A stretch of DNA of 64,000 nt, from NCBI RefSeq assembly GCF_000403845.2, contig NZ_KE159567.1, positions 347,670 through 411,669 on the forward strand, written 5' to 3'. This document shows, piece after piece, positions 26,536 through 34,559 of this stretch. The notes under the pieces are model-generated. The model ran no database searches. It was not told where the DNA came from and worked only from the letters and a program-made list of their open reading frames with translations. Both the position numbers and the translations under genes were made by a program. Within the stretch, counting starts at the first letter, position 1. The number at the start of each line of letters is the position of its first letter. The DNA comes from Eubacterium sp. 14-2 (lineage in GTDB: Bacteria > Bacillota > Clostridia > Lachnospirales > Lachnospiraceae).

Positions 26536-28122
26536 ATGAAGAAAAAATGGAACATTAAATATCGCTTAATATTACCCATTGCTCTGCTTGGGATTGTAGT
26601 GCTGATATCAAATCTCCTTGCAGTTTCCAATATTAAAAAGGTCAATGATAATGCCGCCAATATTGCGGATAATTATATGGAAGGAAAAAACCAGCTGGCG
26701 AAACTCCGCCAGTCTGTGATGAACATACATAAAATGGCGTTATCTCATATTGTGGCCACAGATTACAGCACGATGATTACCCTGGTAAATGATATAAAAG
26801 AAGAAGAAAAAAATCTGGACGATTTGCTGACGAAATACGAAAGCTATATCACTGAGGACGACAGAGAGACTTATAATGCTCTGCTTTCTGATTATGATTC
26901 GTTAAAGCACGCTCTTGTTTTTCTTGTATGTGCCAGCGCATCCGGCAAAACACAGGATGCTTATGCCTGCGCCAACGGTGATGTGGCATCTTTCAGCGCG
27001 GCGGTGGAAAACAATATCGCTGTTCTGGACAGTTCTATCAGCAGCCGTACAACTCAGGCAAGAAAGCAGCTTTCTTCTGTTTATCTCAGTTCCATGATTA
27101 CGAACAGCGCCTCCACTCTTGCCTGTGTTATACTTGTATTTTTTACAATTTCCCTTATCCTGAGATCTGTGGTCAGGCCCATTAAAAATATTCTGGAAAC
27201 ACTTCGAGGCTGCTCCGGGCGTATCAGCGGCGTGGTGGACGAGGTTTTGTCGCGGACACATACTTCCAGTGAAAGCGCGGTAGATTTATCTGCCCTTGCT
27301 GAGGAGCTGTCAGCAACCATTCAGGAAGTGGCTAACAATACTTCTCACATCAATCAAAATGCCAGAAATGTGCAGCAGGATGCGGAAAGCATGGCGGAGG
27401 AGTGCGAAAAAATCACCGCCTACTGCAATGAAATGAACGTACGGGCTGAAGATATGGGACAATCTGCACAGGAAAGCCTGAATAATACAAGTGCCAAAAT
27501 GAAGGAAATTTTAGATGTTCTGAACAGAGCTATTGAAGGGAGCCGCAGCGTGGATCAGGTAAACAGCCTTACCCATGCTATCCTGGAAATTTCCGCTCAG
27601 ACGAACCTGATTGCTCTGAATGCCTCCGTGGAAGCGGCAAGAGCCGGAAAAGCGGGAAAGGGCTTTGCTGTAGTAGCAGAAGAAATCCGTCAGCTTGCAT
27701 CCTCCAGCAGTGAGACTGCAAACCGAATCCAAAAAGTGAATGCTACTGTGACCAATGCGGTATACAACCTCTCCGAAAATTCCCAGAGTCTTGTGAATTA
27801 CATCGAGGAATCTGTTTTAAAAGAATTTCTTTCTTTTGTTGCCTGCGGGCAGCAGTACCAGGAGGACGCCGCATATATCCGCCAGACTATGGCTGCATTT
27901 AACACCAATACCGACCATTTGAAGTCTTCCATGGCAGAAATCGTAGTATCTATTGATACCATTACAAAAGCCATTGACGATGGGGTTTCCGGTATTTCCG
28001 GTGTTGCAGGCAGCGCTCAGCATCTGGTAACAGATATGACGGAAATCACAAACCGCATGGACATAAATCATAAAGTTGCGGTGGAACTGGAAGAAGAAAC
28101 GATAACTTTTGCCAATTTGTGA
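26536..28122 (+). CDS. Methyl-accepting chemotaxis protein
   Basis: 528 residues. Membrane segments lie at about 11-30 and 187-209, enclosing a mostly helical 4HB-type extracellular sensor. A short HAMP-like piece follows ([11 protein letters not shown]). The signalling domain has the hairpin tip around 351-390: [20 protein letters not shown] then [15 protein letters not shown], the diagnostic contact region for CheA/CheW. It is preceded by a Gly/Ala-rich coiled coil. The HAMP appears short. It shares an operon with the upstream binding lipoprotein, its likely ligand carrier. GGAGG is close upstream. Confidence 0.92.
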   Translation: MKKKWNIKYRLILPIALLGIVVLISNLLAVSNIKKVNDNAANIADNYMEGKNQLAKLRQSVMNIHKMALSHIVATDYSTMITLVNDIKEEEKNLDDLLTKYESYITEDDRETYNALLSDYDSLKHALVFLVCASASGKTQDAYACANGDVASFSAAVENNIAVLDSSISSRTTQARKQLSSVYLSSMITNSASTLACVILVFFTISLILRSVVRPIKNILETLRGCSGRISGVVDEVLSRTHTSSESAVDLSALAEELSATIQEVANNTSHINQNARNVQQDAESMAEECEKITAYCNEMNVRAEDMGQSAQESLNNTSAKMKEILDVLNRAIEGSRSVDQVNSLTHAILEISAQTNLIALNASVEAARAGKAGKGFAVVAEEIRQLASSSSETANRIQKVNATVTNAVYNLSENSQSLVNYIEESVLKEFLSFVACGQQYQEDAAYIRQTMAAFNTNTDHLKSSMAEIVVSIDTITKAIDDGVSGISGVAGSAQHLVTDMTEITNRMDINHKVAVELEEETITFANL

Positions 28123-28181
28123 TAAAGGAAGGCAGTGAATTTTCCTGCATGAAGGGAAAACACAGGAAACTCGGATTTCAT

Positions 28182-28250
28182 AAAAGTACAGAACAAAAGT
28201 TTGATCTTGTCTGTACTTTTTTGATTTATATACTATAATGATAAACCAGA
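28182..28250 (+). repeat. Terminator-like repeat, copy 1
   Basis: AAAAGTACAG ... CTGTACTTTTTT forms a terminator hairpin, followed by a TATATACTATAAT box. A close relative occurs at 32692 with the same hairpin arms and the same downstream ATACTATAA word. The two copies bracket the decayed-gene region between them. Confidence 0.75.
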
Positions 28251-28353
28251 TAAGGGGATAATACTATCGGTACCGGCTGGCGTTATTCCGTGCTGTTTTC
28301 GGGTAAAAACAGATATGACAGGGGGCGGAAGATGATTTGATGACAAACAATTT

Positions 28354-28500
28354 GTGAAAAAACTGTTGAATCAATACCGAGCGCTTAAATTAGTATATTC
28401 TCGTTGGAATAATGATACTGGAAAATTATATTGGGGCTTAACAAATAAGGGATGTAAGGTGAGAGATGATTTTATTTTGATTAGAAATATAGAAAACTGA
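28354..28500 (+). CDS. Small hypothetical or gene relic, 48 residues
   Basis: A GTG-initiated frame (VKKLLNQYRALKL, then LYWGLTNKGCKVRDDF) with no clear ribosome site. Composition is coding-like. The open frame extends four codons upstream of the GTG to a TGA. It may be the remaining end of a small accessory gene; family unknown. Confidence 0.3.
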   Translation: MKKLLNQYRALKLVYSRWNNDTGKLYWGLTNKGCKVRDDFILIRNIEN

Positions 28501-28525
28501 AAATGCAGGAAAGTGTATTAAAATG

Positions 28526-28551
28526 AATTGGCTACACATGTGTAGCCAATT
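28526..28551. repeat. Perfect 26-bp palindrome before YhcG copy 1
   Basis: AATTGGCTACACA and its exact complement without a loop. It sits 14 bp before the start codon of a YhcG-type gene. A diverged copy occupies the same place before the intact YhcG gene at 37.5 kb, so it is probably an operator or nuclease-linked site rather than chance. Confidence 0.8.
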
Positions 28552-28564
28552 TGACGGAGAGAGT

Positions 28565-29411
28565 ATGAGAAACAGAGATGAAATGATAAAACAGGAAAAA
28601 TATAAATTAATAGCAGGTTTGGAGCAGCAATGATATGATGATGTACGTCTTATATTGAAACGCGCGAGGGAGCAGGCTTACGATAGGGCTAATGGAATCA
28701 TGATACAGGTATATTGGAATGTGGGACGGAGAATTGTTGGCAGGAACAATATGGTGAAAGAAAGCGAAATATGGTTCTTATCTGATAAAAAATCTATCGA
28801 AATAATTATCAGACGAATTTGGGACAGGATTTTCAGTGGCAAATTTAAAAAATTGCAGCCAATTTTATCTGGCATTTTCGGAGGAGTCATATGGATTTGC
28901 AAAAGCTGGAAAAATTCCATGGTCTCATCTAAGAAGTATAATGCGTATTTCTGATGAAGAAGAAAGGAACTTTTACTTAAATGAAGTTTTGACTGAGAAC
29001 TGGTCGGTAAGAGTTTTGGAGCGTAATATCAAGAGTGGATATTACAAAAGAATGTTCTCTGCACAATTGCCTGATAAAGAGAATAAAGTACTGGAATTTG
29101 TGAAAGATCCATTTGTATTTGAATTTATGAGTGTTACTTCAAATTACCAACCAATTAGAAAGCGATTTAGAAACAGCTATTATAAATTATCTTCAAAAAT
29201 TTCTACTGGAAATGTGAAAAGGGTCTCGTTTGTGGGAAGGCAGATGAGGATGTGTACAGAAACTACAGATTTCTATATAGATTTGGTTTTTTATGATATT
29301 TGGTGTTGTTTTGTACCGGAAAGTAAGGATTTTGTGGACAAAATGGGTGATTGCGGACCAGGCAGTATTAGGCGGATAAAATTTGTGACTTTTTGCAGTG
29401 AAAATTCATAA
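28565..29411 (+). pseudogene. YhcG/DUF1016 nuclease, decayed copy 1
   Basis: YhcG proteins have an N-terminal DUF1016 winged-helix-like part and a C-terminal PD-(D/E)xK nuclease; they occur near restriction and defence genes. Here the first frame opens with an ATG after GGAGAGAG, hits an in-frame TGA after 22 codons, and continues with the family text (KRAREQAYDRANG, QVYWNVGRRIV). A frameshift near 28.8 kb then moves the reading to another frame with WSHLRSIMRISDEEERNFYL, NWSVRVLERNIKS and DFYIDLVFYD (the nuclease core). The end is garbled and the final ELK of the active site is missing. Clearly broken; at least one stop and one or two frameshifts. Confidence 0.8.
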
Positions 29412-29686
29412 TGAGATATGTTTATAAAATGGCAGAAGGAGAAAGATGTGCCGTGCCAGTTGCTTACTCTTGGAAAATGAAAAAGATCTTAATTAATAAA
29501 ATCGGAATAGAAAAAGATATAGTTGAAAAATTATACAATTGCTGTACGTTAGATTATTCTGCCATAATACCTAAAATGCCTAAGCTGAGAATAGAAGTCA
29601 CAGCATCAGATATGGATAATACTATAACAAAAATTATAATGGCGATGGCTGAGACATATAAGCTATATGTAGATTGGACTGGATAA
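29411..29686 (+). CDS. Hypothetical protein, 91 residues
   Basis: An open frame with coding-like composition (KMKKILINKIGIEKDIVEKL, PKMPKLRIEVTASDMDNT) but no ribosome site and no family I recognise. It begins where the decayed YhcG frame ends, and may itself be a piece of a larger lost gene. Neighbours on both sides are broken. Confidence 0.3.
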   Translation: MRYVYKMAEGERCAVPVAYSWKMKKILINKIGIEKDIVEKLYNCCTLDYSAIIPKMPKLRIEVTASDMDNTITKIIMAMAETYKLYVDWTG

Positions 29687-29752
29687 TATTATATGGACAT
29701 TTAGTGAAGAGAAATTTTGAGAGAGTAAAGTGATGAAAAAGAAATATCCATT

Positions 29753-30657
29753 TTGTGTTCTTTGGCAGCAGAGTATTTGACGTTTATTACAGCTACTGGT
29801 AAAAGTGATGTAAATGCAATATATTTTGACGAAAATGTCTGGCTTTCCCAGAAAACAATGGAGTTACTTTATAATGTGGAAACAAATACCATAAATTACC
29901 ATTTGAAAGAGGTATTTGCAGATGGTGAATTGGATGAGGCATCAGTTATTCGAAAATTTCGAATAACTGCATCAGATGGCAAAGTCTATAATGCAAATCA
30001 CTACAGTTTAAAAGCTATAATTGCGGTAGGAAATAAAGTTGATTCAGAACGGGCAGTGCAATTTCGTAAGTGGGCAAATGGGATTATAGAGGAATTTACC
30101 ATTAAAGGATTTGCAATGGATGATGAACGACTTAAAAATTTTGGGACAATTTTAACAAAGGATTATTTTGAAGAGCAATTACAGAGAATCCGTGAAATTC
30201 GGTTATCGGAACGGAGATTTTACCAGAAGGTTACGGGTATATATGCCACAAGTATAGATTATGATCCGAAAGCACAGACAACCAGACGTTTTTTTGCAAA
30301 AGTCCAAAACCAACTTCACTGGGCGATTCATGGGGAAACTGCGTCAGAAGTAATTTACCATAGAGCAGACAGTGTGAAGGAGCATATGGGGCTTCAAGCA
30401 TGGGAAGATTCACCGAATGGGAAAATTCAGAGATTTGATGTGGTTGTAGCGAAAAACTATCTGGCAGAGGATGAATTATCTGCAATGGTGAGGATTGTTA
30501 ATGCTTATTTAGATCTTGTGGAATTATTTCAGCAAAAATAGCAGAGCAGCATGCGTTGAGTGAATTTGAAAAGTACCGTGTGAGGCAGGATCAATTGTAC
30601 CAGAGTGATTTTAACCGTATGTTGTTAGAAATGGAGGAGGAAAGCAATGAAAAATGA
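29753..30657 (+). pseudogene. RhuM-family protein, frameshifted
   Basis: The text is unmistakably RhuM ('virulence protein RhuM', also common beside restriction systems and prophages): VWLSQKTMELLYNVETNTIN, GELDEASVIRKFRITASDGK, SERRFYQKVTGIYATSIDYD, LHWAIHGETASEVIYHRAD, AKNYLAEDELSAMVRIVNAY. The frame closes at about 30.54 kb, but the expected C-terminus continues in another frame (IAEQHALSEFEKYRVRQDQL, YQSDFNRMLLEMEEE) to 30657. No ATG with a ribosome site opens the frame; the first in-frame ATG lies inside the domain. So both ends are damaged. RhuM's biochemical role is not established. Confidence 0.8.
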
Positions 30658-30873
30658 AATTGCAGAGATTGTATATTATTGTTCTCTTGAAGGGGTTCTA
30701 AGTATTATTCAAAATAAGTGAAGAACCAGGTGATTCAATGCTAACATATGTGGCATGTTTTTCCGAAGGAAAGGATTGTCTTTACCAATGGAGATGATGT
30801 GAAAGGGATTGGACTGGCAGGGATAGAATGGAATACGAATTGTATAGAGGAATTTGTTATATATAAAAATTCA
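30647..30873 (+). pseudogene. DUF2971 protein relic
   Basis: The front (KNEIAEIVYYCSLEGVLSII) matches the DUF2971 N-terminus, roughly 'lyhYtsl.afl.Ii.n'. After a stop and an internal deletion, a second piece reads LTYVACFSEGKDCLYQWR, the family's CFSE...L.qWr motif, and then frameshifts. DUF2971 proteins are often found in defence islands; this copy is dead. It overlaps the end of the RhuM relic. Confidence 0.65.
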
Positions 30874-30917
30874 TGATTGTCTGATTGGAAAGGCGTAAAG
30901 TTGAGGAGATGTTTACT

Positions 30918-31802
30918 ATGAGTACATATTTTGAAGATAGATTTAGAGGATATAGTTGCAATTTTAATCTTTTAGAAAAACTGGTAAATAATAAATGTGA
31001 AGCAAGTGATTATTATGCATGGGTTAGGGATACATACAAGCAATATTATGCAACAGCAAATGAAGAACAGAAAGGTAGATTTATTATTAGATATTATAAA
31101 TCGAAAAAATTAATGTATTCATCTGCACAGATGTTAGTGGAAGCAAAAGTTGCTAAAAGGAATGAGTGCGTTGTTGCATACTATTACTTAATATATTATG
31201 CATTATTTCAGGCTATGCAAGCTAATTTGATTATATGTACTGCATATGATGATGAAAAAGTTTTACAGTTATCACATGAAAATGTAAAAAAATTTTTTGA
31301 TGAACAATTTTGCAAAACAAAAAAATGTCCTTTAGATGGGGATATTGTTGTTCAGTTGGAAAAACTTCGTGAATATCGAGAATACTATTCTTATGCAATG
31401 CCATTTAATCTTTCTAAAGATGCGGTGATTGATGAAGATGTGTTAGAGGAATATATTAAGATTTGTTACCAGTTTTTGAATTTACGCCTGTTTATATTTT
31501 CGGAAGAAGTGAGTAAATCTGTTAAACTTGATATTTCATGCAAGGATAGTGTTAGAGAATATATGTATAAATCATGTAATAGAATAGGTGATACAAATGT
31601 TTTTCAAGATGATGCGGATCAAAATTTTTGGTATGAGCTAGAGAGGTATGGTGGAGCGGACATTTTACCAATTACGATGGCTTATGATCATGATTTTGAT
31701 GAGTATGGAACTTATGATTATGAGGTATATGAAAAAATAAATATGCCACGCACTCAATATATTGTAAGAGAAGCACTCTCATTAATATATTCTATACTAT
31801 GA
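30918..31802 (+). CDS. HEPN-like domain protein
   Basis: 294 residues, apparently intact. Residues of about 45-190 look like the HEPN fold as found in UPF0332-type proteins: CVVAYYYLIYYALFQAMQAN (helix with the YY..fyA pattern), SHENVKKFFDEQF, and LEKLREYREYYSYAMPF (the helix that in relatives reads LR..RE.ADY). A C-terminal part of about 90 residues is rich in Tyr and Asp and not recognised. HEPN proteins are often RNases or partners of nucleotidyltransferases in toxin-antitoxin and defence systems. The strict RxxxxH RNase motif is not seen. I start it at the ATG 9 nt after GAGGAG rather than eleven codons upstream. Function unproven. Confidence 0.6.
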   Translation: MSTYFEDRFRGYSCNFNLLEKLVNNKCEASDYYAWVRDTYKQYYATANEEQKGRFIIRYYKSKKLMYSSAQMLVEAKVAKRNECVVAYYYLIYYALFQAMQANLIICTAYDDEKVLQLSHENVKKFFDEQFCKTKKCPLDGDIVVQLEKLREYREYYSYAMPFNLSKDAVIDEDVLEEYIKICYQFLNLRLFIFSEEVSKSVKLDISCKDSVREYMYKSCNRIGDTNVFQDDADQNFWYELERYGGADILPITMAYDHDFDEYGTYDYEVYEKINMPRTQYIVREALSLIYSIL

Positions 31803-31818
31803 TAATCTTATTTGGTGC

Positions 31819-32049
31819 ATGAATTATACTGGTCGGGTGATAGGGGATAATTTTAACAATGGGTTTTTGAAAGAAGTTTTGTTACAGGTTACGGAAAAAT
31901 TTCTTTATCGGGGACCCCAAATGTATACAAATGGTGATTATCATTGTAGAGTAGATGGTGAATTTGTTTGGTTTCAAGGATATGAGGATATTTTTTATTT
32001 GGATGAGAAAATTTATGAATGTTATTTTCATGGAGGCGTGATTCAGTAG
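31819..32049 (+). CDS. DUF5680-like small protein
   Basis: 76 residues. The text FLYRGPQMYTNGDYHCRVDG then WFQGYEDIFYLDEKIYECYF has the family pattern of DUF5680 (a strand-rich module with aromatic pairs and a final 'YxGG'). It starts 16 bp after the HEPN-like gene and ends directly before the next ATG (TAGATG), so it reads as part of one unit. Ribosome site weak. Role unknown. Confidence 0.5.
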   Translation: MNYTGRVIGDNFNNGFLKEVLLQVTEKFLYRGPQMYTNGDYHCRVDGEFVWFQGYEDIFYLDEKIYECYFHGGVIQ

Positions 32050-32457
32050 ATGGATATTATAGAACAAAAAATAAATACGAAGGATTATTTATCGAAATCA
32101 AATTTGCCAGCAAGTGATTATGTGATAAATCCCTATGTCGGCTGTACTTATGATTGGAAATACTGCTATGTAAGATTTATGAAAAGATTTACAGGACATA
32201 AGGAAGGATGGGGGGAATTTATAGACATAAAACACTGTGAAAAACCTATTAATTTAAAGAAGATAAAAGGAAAATCTGTTTTTATGTCGTCTGTGACAGA
32301 CTGTTATAATTCTTATGAAGAGAAATATGGCATCGCAAGAAAGATATTAGAACAGCTTGTTAATGCAGACTGCCAACTTACGATTTCAACAAAATCAACG
32401 CTTATTTTACGAGATATAGAATTGTTGAAAAGGATATCCAATTTGCAAGGGTGGTGA
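32050..32457 (+). pseudogene. SPL-family radical SAM protein, truncated and altered
   Basis: 135 residues of a family that is normally about 280-300. It begins like spore-photoproduct-lyase-type radical SAM proteins (KSNLPASDYVINPYVGC). The iron-sulfur motif should read CxxxCxxC, but here it is C32-TYD-W36-KY-C39: the middle cysteine is tryptophan, so the cluster could not be held. The frame stops after LLKRISNLQGW where the barrel should continue. Downstream bases to about 32.68 kb include a coding-like tail (EEGTDFSEDDYMDCLEAVLA) that may belong to another lost gene. Confidence 0.75.
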
Positions 32458-32691
32458 AAATGGTGACGAATACGTTCATACAATATGCCGTGAATAAGAA
32501 AACATTTCCATAAATCCAATGTTTGATGTGGCACTGTCAAAGCAGGTAGAGTAGAAAGCCTATCACATCCGGAACATTGATACACAAAGACTTTCAATAC
32601 GGAGCAAGAAACAGAAGAAGGCACAGATTTTTCAGAAGATGATTATATGGATTGTCTGGAGGCAGTTTTGGCATAATAAATAAAAGAAACC

Positions 32692-32760
32692 AAAAAGTAC
32701 AGAACAAATGTTCAATTTTGTCTGTACTTTTTTTATATATGGTGATATACTATAAAGACA
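32692..32760 (+). repeat. Terminator-like repeat, copy 2
   Basis: The same AAAAGTACAG / CTGTACTTTT hairpin and ATACTATAA trailer as at 28182. It lies at the right edge of the decayed genes, before the truncated uvrB piece. Confidence 0.75.
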
Positions 32761-32845
32761 AAATTTTTATAAAATTTGTGACCTTTATTGCATACCGTGA
32801 TAATCTTGTGTTATTTAGTGTTGCGGAATTGTAAAAAATGAATTT

Positions 32846-32860
32846 GTGACTTTCATTCGT
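32846..32860 (+). repeat. 15-bp direct repeat, left
   Basis: GTGACTTTCATTCGT, identical to 33354-33368, and set in a similar small hairpin (AATGAATTTGTGACTTTCATT). A looser third copy (TTTGTGACCTTTATT) is near 32.78 kb. The exact pair flanks the uvrB fragment. Confidence 0.7.
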
Positions 32861-32963
32861 GTAATTGCAAAAGTTCGCGTATAAACCAACCGAAAAACAA
32901 TAATTTATACGAATTTTATGGCTCATAGTAGTTGAAGTAATTCTGTGAAAGAGAGGTTTTTAT

Positions 32964-33239
32964 ATGTCAAAATTTAAACTTCAAGCCCCCTACAAGCCCA
33001 CAGGCGACCAGCCGCAGGCCATCGCCGAGCTGGTCAAAGGCTTCAGGGAGGGCAATCAATTCCAGACTTTACTAGGGGTTACGGGTTCCGGCAAGACATT
33101 TACAATGGCAAATGTGATACAAGCCTTGCAGAAACCGACACTCGTAATTGCCCATAATAAGACATTAGCTGCTCAGTTATACGGCGAATTCAAGGAGATA
33201 TTCCCGGAGAATGCGGTAGAATATTTTGTGTCCTATTAA
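32964..33239 (+). pseudogene. uvrB: uvrB 5' fragment (first 91 codons)
   Basis: It begins with a good start after GAGAGG and encodes the UvrB N-terminus with helicase motif I ([15 protein letters not shown]) up to AVEYFVSY. It then meets a TAA exactly where the intact gene continues YDYYQPEAY. Compared with the intact gene at 38.8 kb the two are clearly homologous but diverged (about 72 of 90 residues appear the same), so it is not a recent duplication of the same allele. It marks the left side of the insertion in uvrB. Confidence 0.9.
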
Positions 33240-33353
33240 GAGCGAGGTGCTTCACGAGTGATATTTAGGGGTATTTGGTGCTATTTATCCCATATTTTGT
33301 GGACTATATGGACTGAATGGACGGGATAAAGCTACATGGAGTGAATGAGTTTA

Positions 33354-33368
33354 GTGACTTTCATTCGT
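33354..33368 (+). repeat. 15-bp direct repeat, right
   Basis: Second exact copy of GTGACTTTCATTCGT, preceded by GAATGAGTTTA so that a GAATGA/TCATTC hairpin can form. It is 508 bp from the left copy. Confidence 0.7.
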
Positions 33369-33404
33369 AAAGAGATGAAAAGTATTACCGTTTAATGGAC
33401 ATAA

Positions 33405-34517
33405 AAAGGGAGTGATGAAAATGAGAAAAAAGATGGGCTCGAATTGAAAGAATATGATATTGAACCTTTGTATGGTCAAGTAAGCAAGATTGTTGATAGC
33501 GCACGTTTGAACGCGTTTAAACAAGTGAATTTTTTGCAGATACTTACTAACCTGTTGATTGGAAAGCAGATTGTCGAAAATGAACAACAGGGAAATGTAC
33601 GTGCAAAGTATGGAAAATCAATTTTGAAAAAGTTATCTGCGAAATTGACGGAAAAATATGGATGAGGTTTTTCGGTTGATAACTTGGAAAATATGAGGAA
33701 GTTTTACTTGAAATTTGGTGACAGGATTTCCGAATCAGTGCTTCGGAGATTAGAAAATTCAAAATCCGAATCAATGCTTCGGATTTTAGGACAGGAAGAA
33801 ATTCCATACAAACTGACGTGGACGCATTATTTAATTTTGATGAGGATCGAGAATATAGCAGAAAGGGATTTTTATGAGGTAGAAGCTTATAATGAGGGGT
33901 AGGATTATAGAACTTTGCAAAGGCAATATAGTTCTAGCCTTTATGAAAGATTGGCTTTGAGTAGGAACAAGGATTCGGTATTGCAGTTGTCGCGTCAGGG
34001 CAATATGATAAAGAACCCCGAAGATTTATTAAAACAGCCGACAGTGTTGGGATTTTTAGGGCTAGAAGAAAAATCAGAGTACATGGAAAGTGATTTGGAA
34101 GCAGCAATTATTGATAAATTGCAAGTATTTCTTATGGAAATGGGGAAAGGTTTCTTGTTTGAAAAGAGACAGAAAAGATTTACTTTTGATGAAGATAATT
34201 ACTATGTAGATCTTGTGCTCTATAACCGTTTGCTTCGGTGCTATGTGTTAATAGATTTGAAAGTAGATACATTAACACATCAGGATTTGGGACAGATGCA
34301 GATGTATGTCAATTATTATGACCAAGAGGTGCGTACTGAATTTGAAAACCCAACAATAGGAATATTGCTTTGCAAAGAAAATAAAGAGGCAATGGTAAAA
34401 TTAACTTTACCACCTGAGGCCAATATTTATGCATCAGAATATAAGTTGTATTTGCCGGATAAAAAATTACTTCAGGACAAGTTAAGGGAATGGCTTGAAG
34501 AAGTAGATAATATGTAG
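33405..34517 (+). pseudogene. YhcG/DUF1016 nuclease, copy 2 with two nonsense codons
   Basis: A single reading frame carries a complete YhcG-type protein, interrupted by TGA at 33663 and TAG at 33900. Pieces in order: EPLYGQVSKIVDSARLNAF, VRAKYGKSILKKLSAKLTE, (stop) GFSVDNLENMRKFYLKFGD, LTWTHYLILMRIENIAERDF, (stop) YRTLQRQYSSSLYERLAL, then the nuclease core DNYYVDLVLYNRLLRCYVLI with DLK, and an intact end. The TAG replaces the conserved Trp of the 'W..R.L.RQ' motif. The original start codon also seems lost. Two point nonsense mutations and otherwise good conservation mean recent death. An alternative is that the C-terminal 200 residues (from 33915) are still made alone. Confidence 0.85.
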
Positions 34518-34559
34518 TGGTGTGTGTAATTACAAGTAGATGAATGAGGATTAGATTAT

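Noticed and set aside
30520-30560. Programmed frameshift in RhuM
   Set aside because: There is only a short A run (CAAAAATA), and the front of the gene is also damaged, so decay is more likely.
33663-33902. Recoding (selenocysteine or stop readthrough) in YhcG copy 2
   Set aside because: Two different stop codons, no SECIS-like context recognised, and one of them replaces a conserved Trp. Simple decay is the better explanation.
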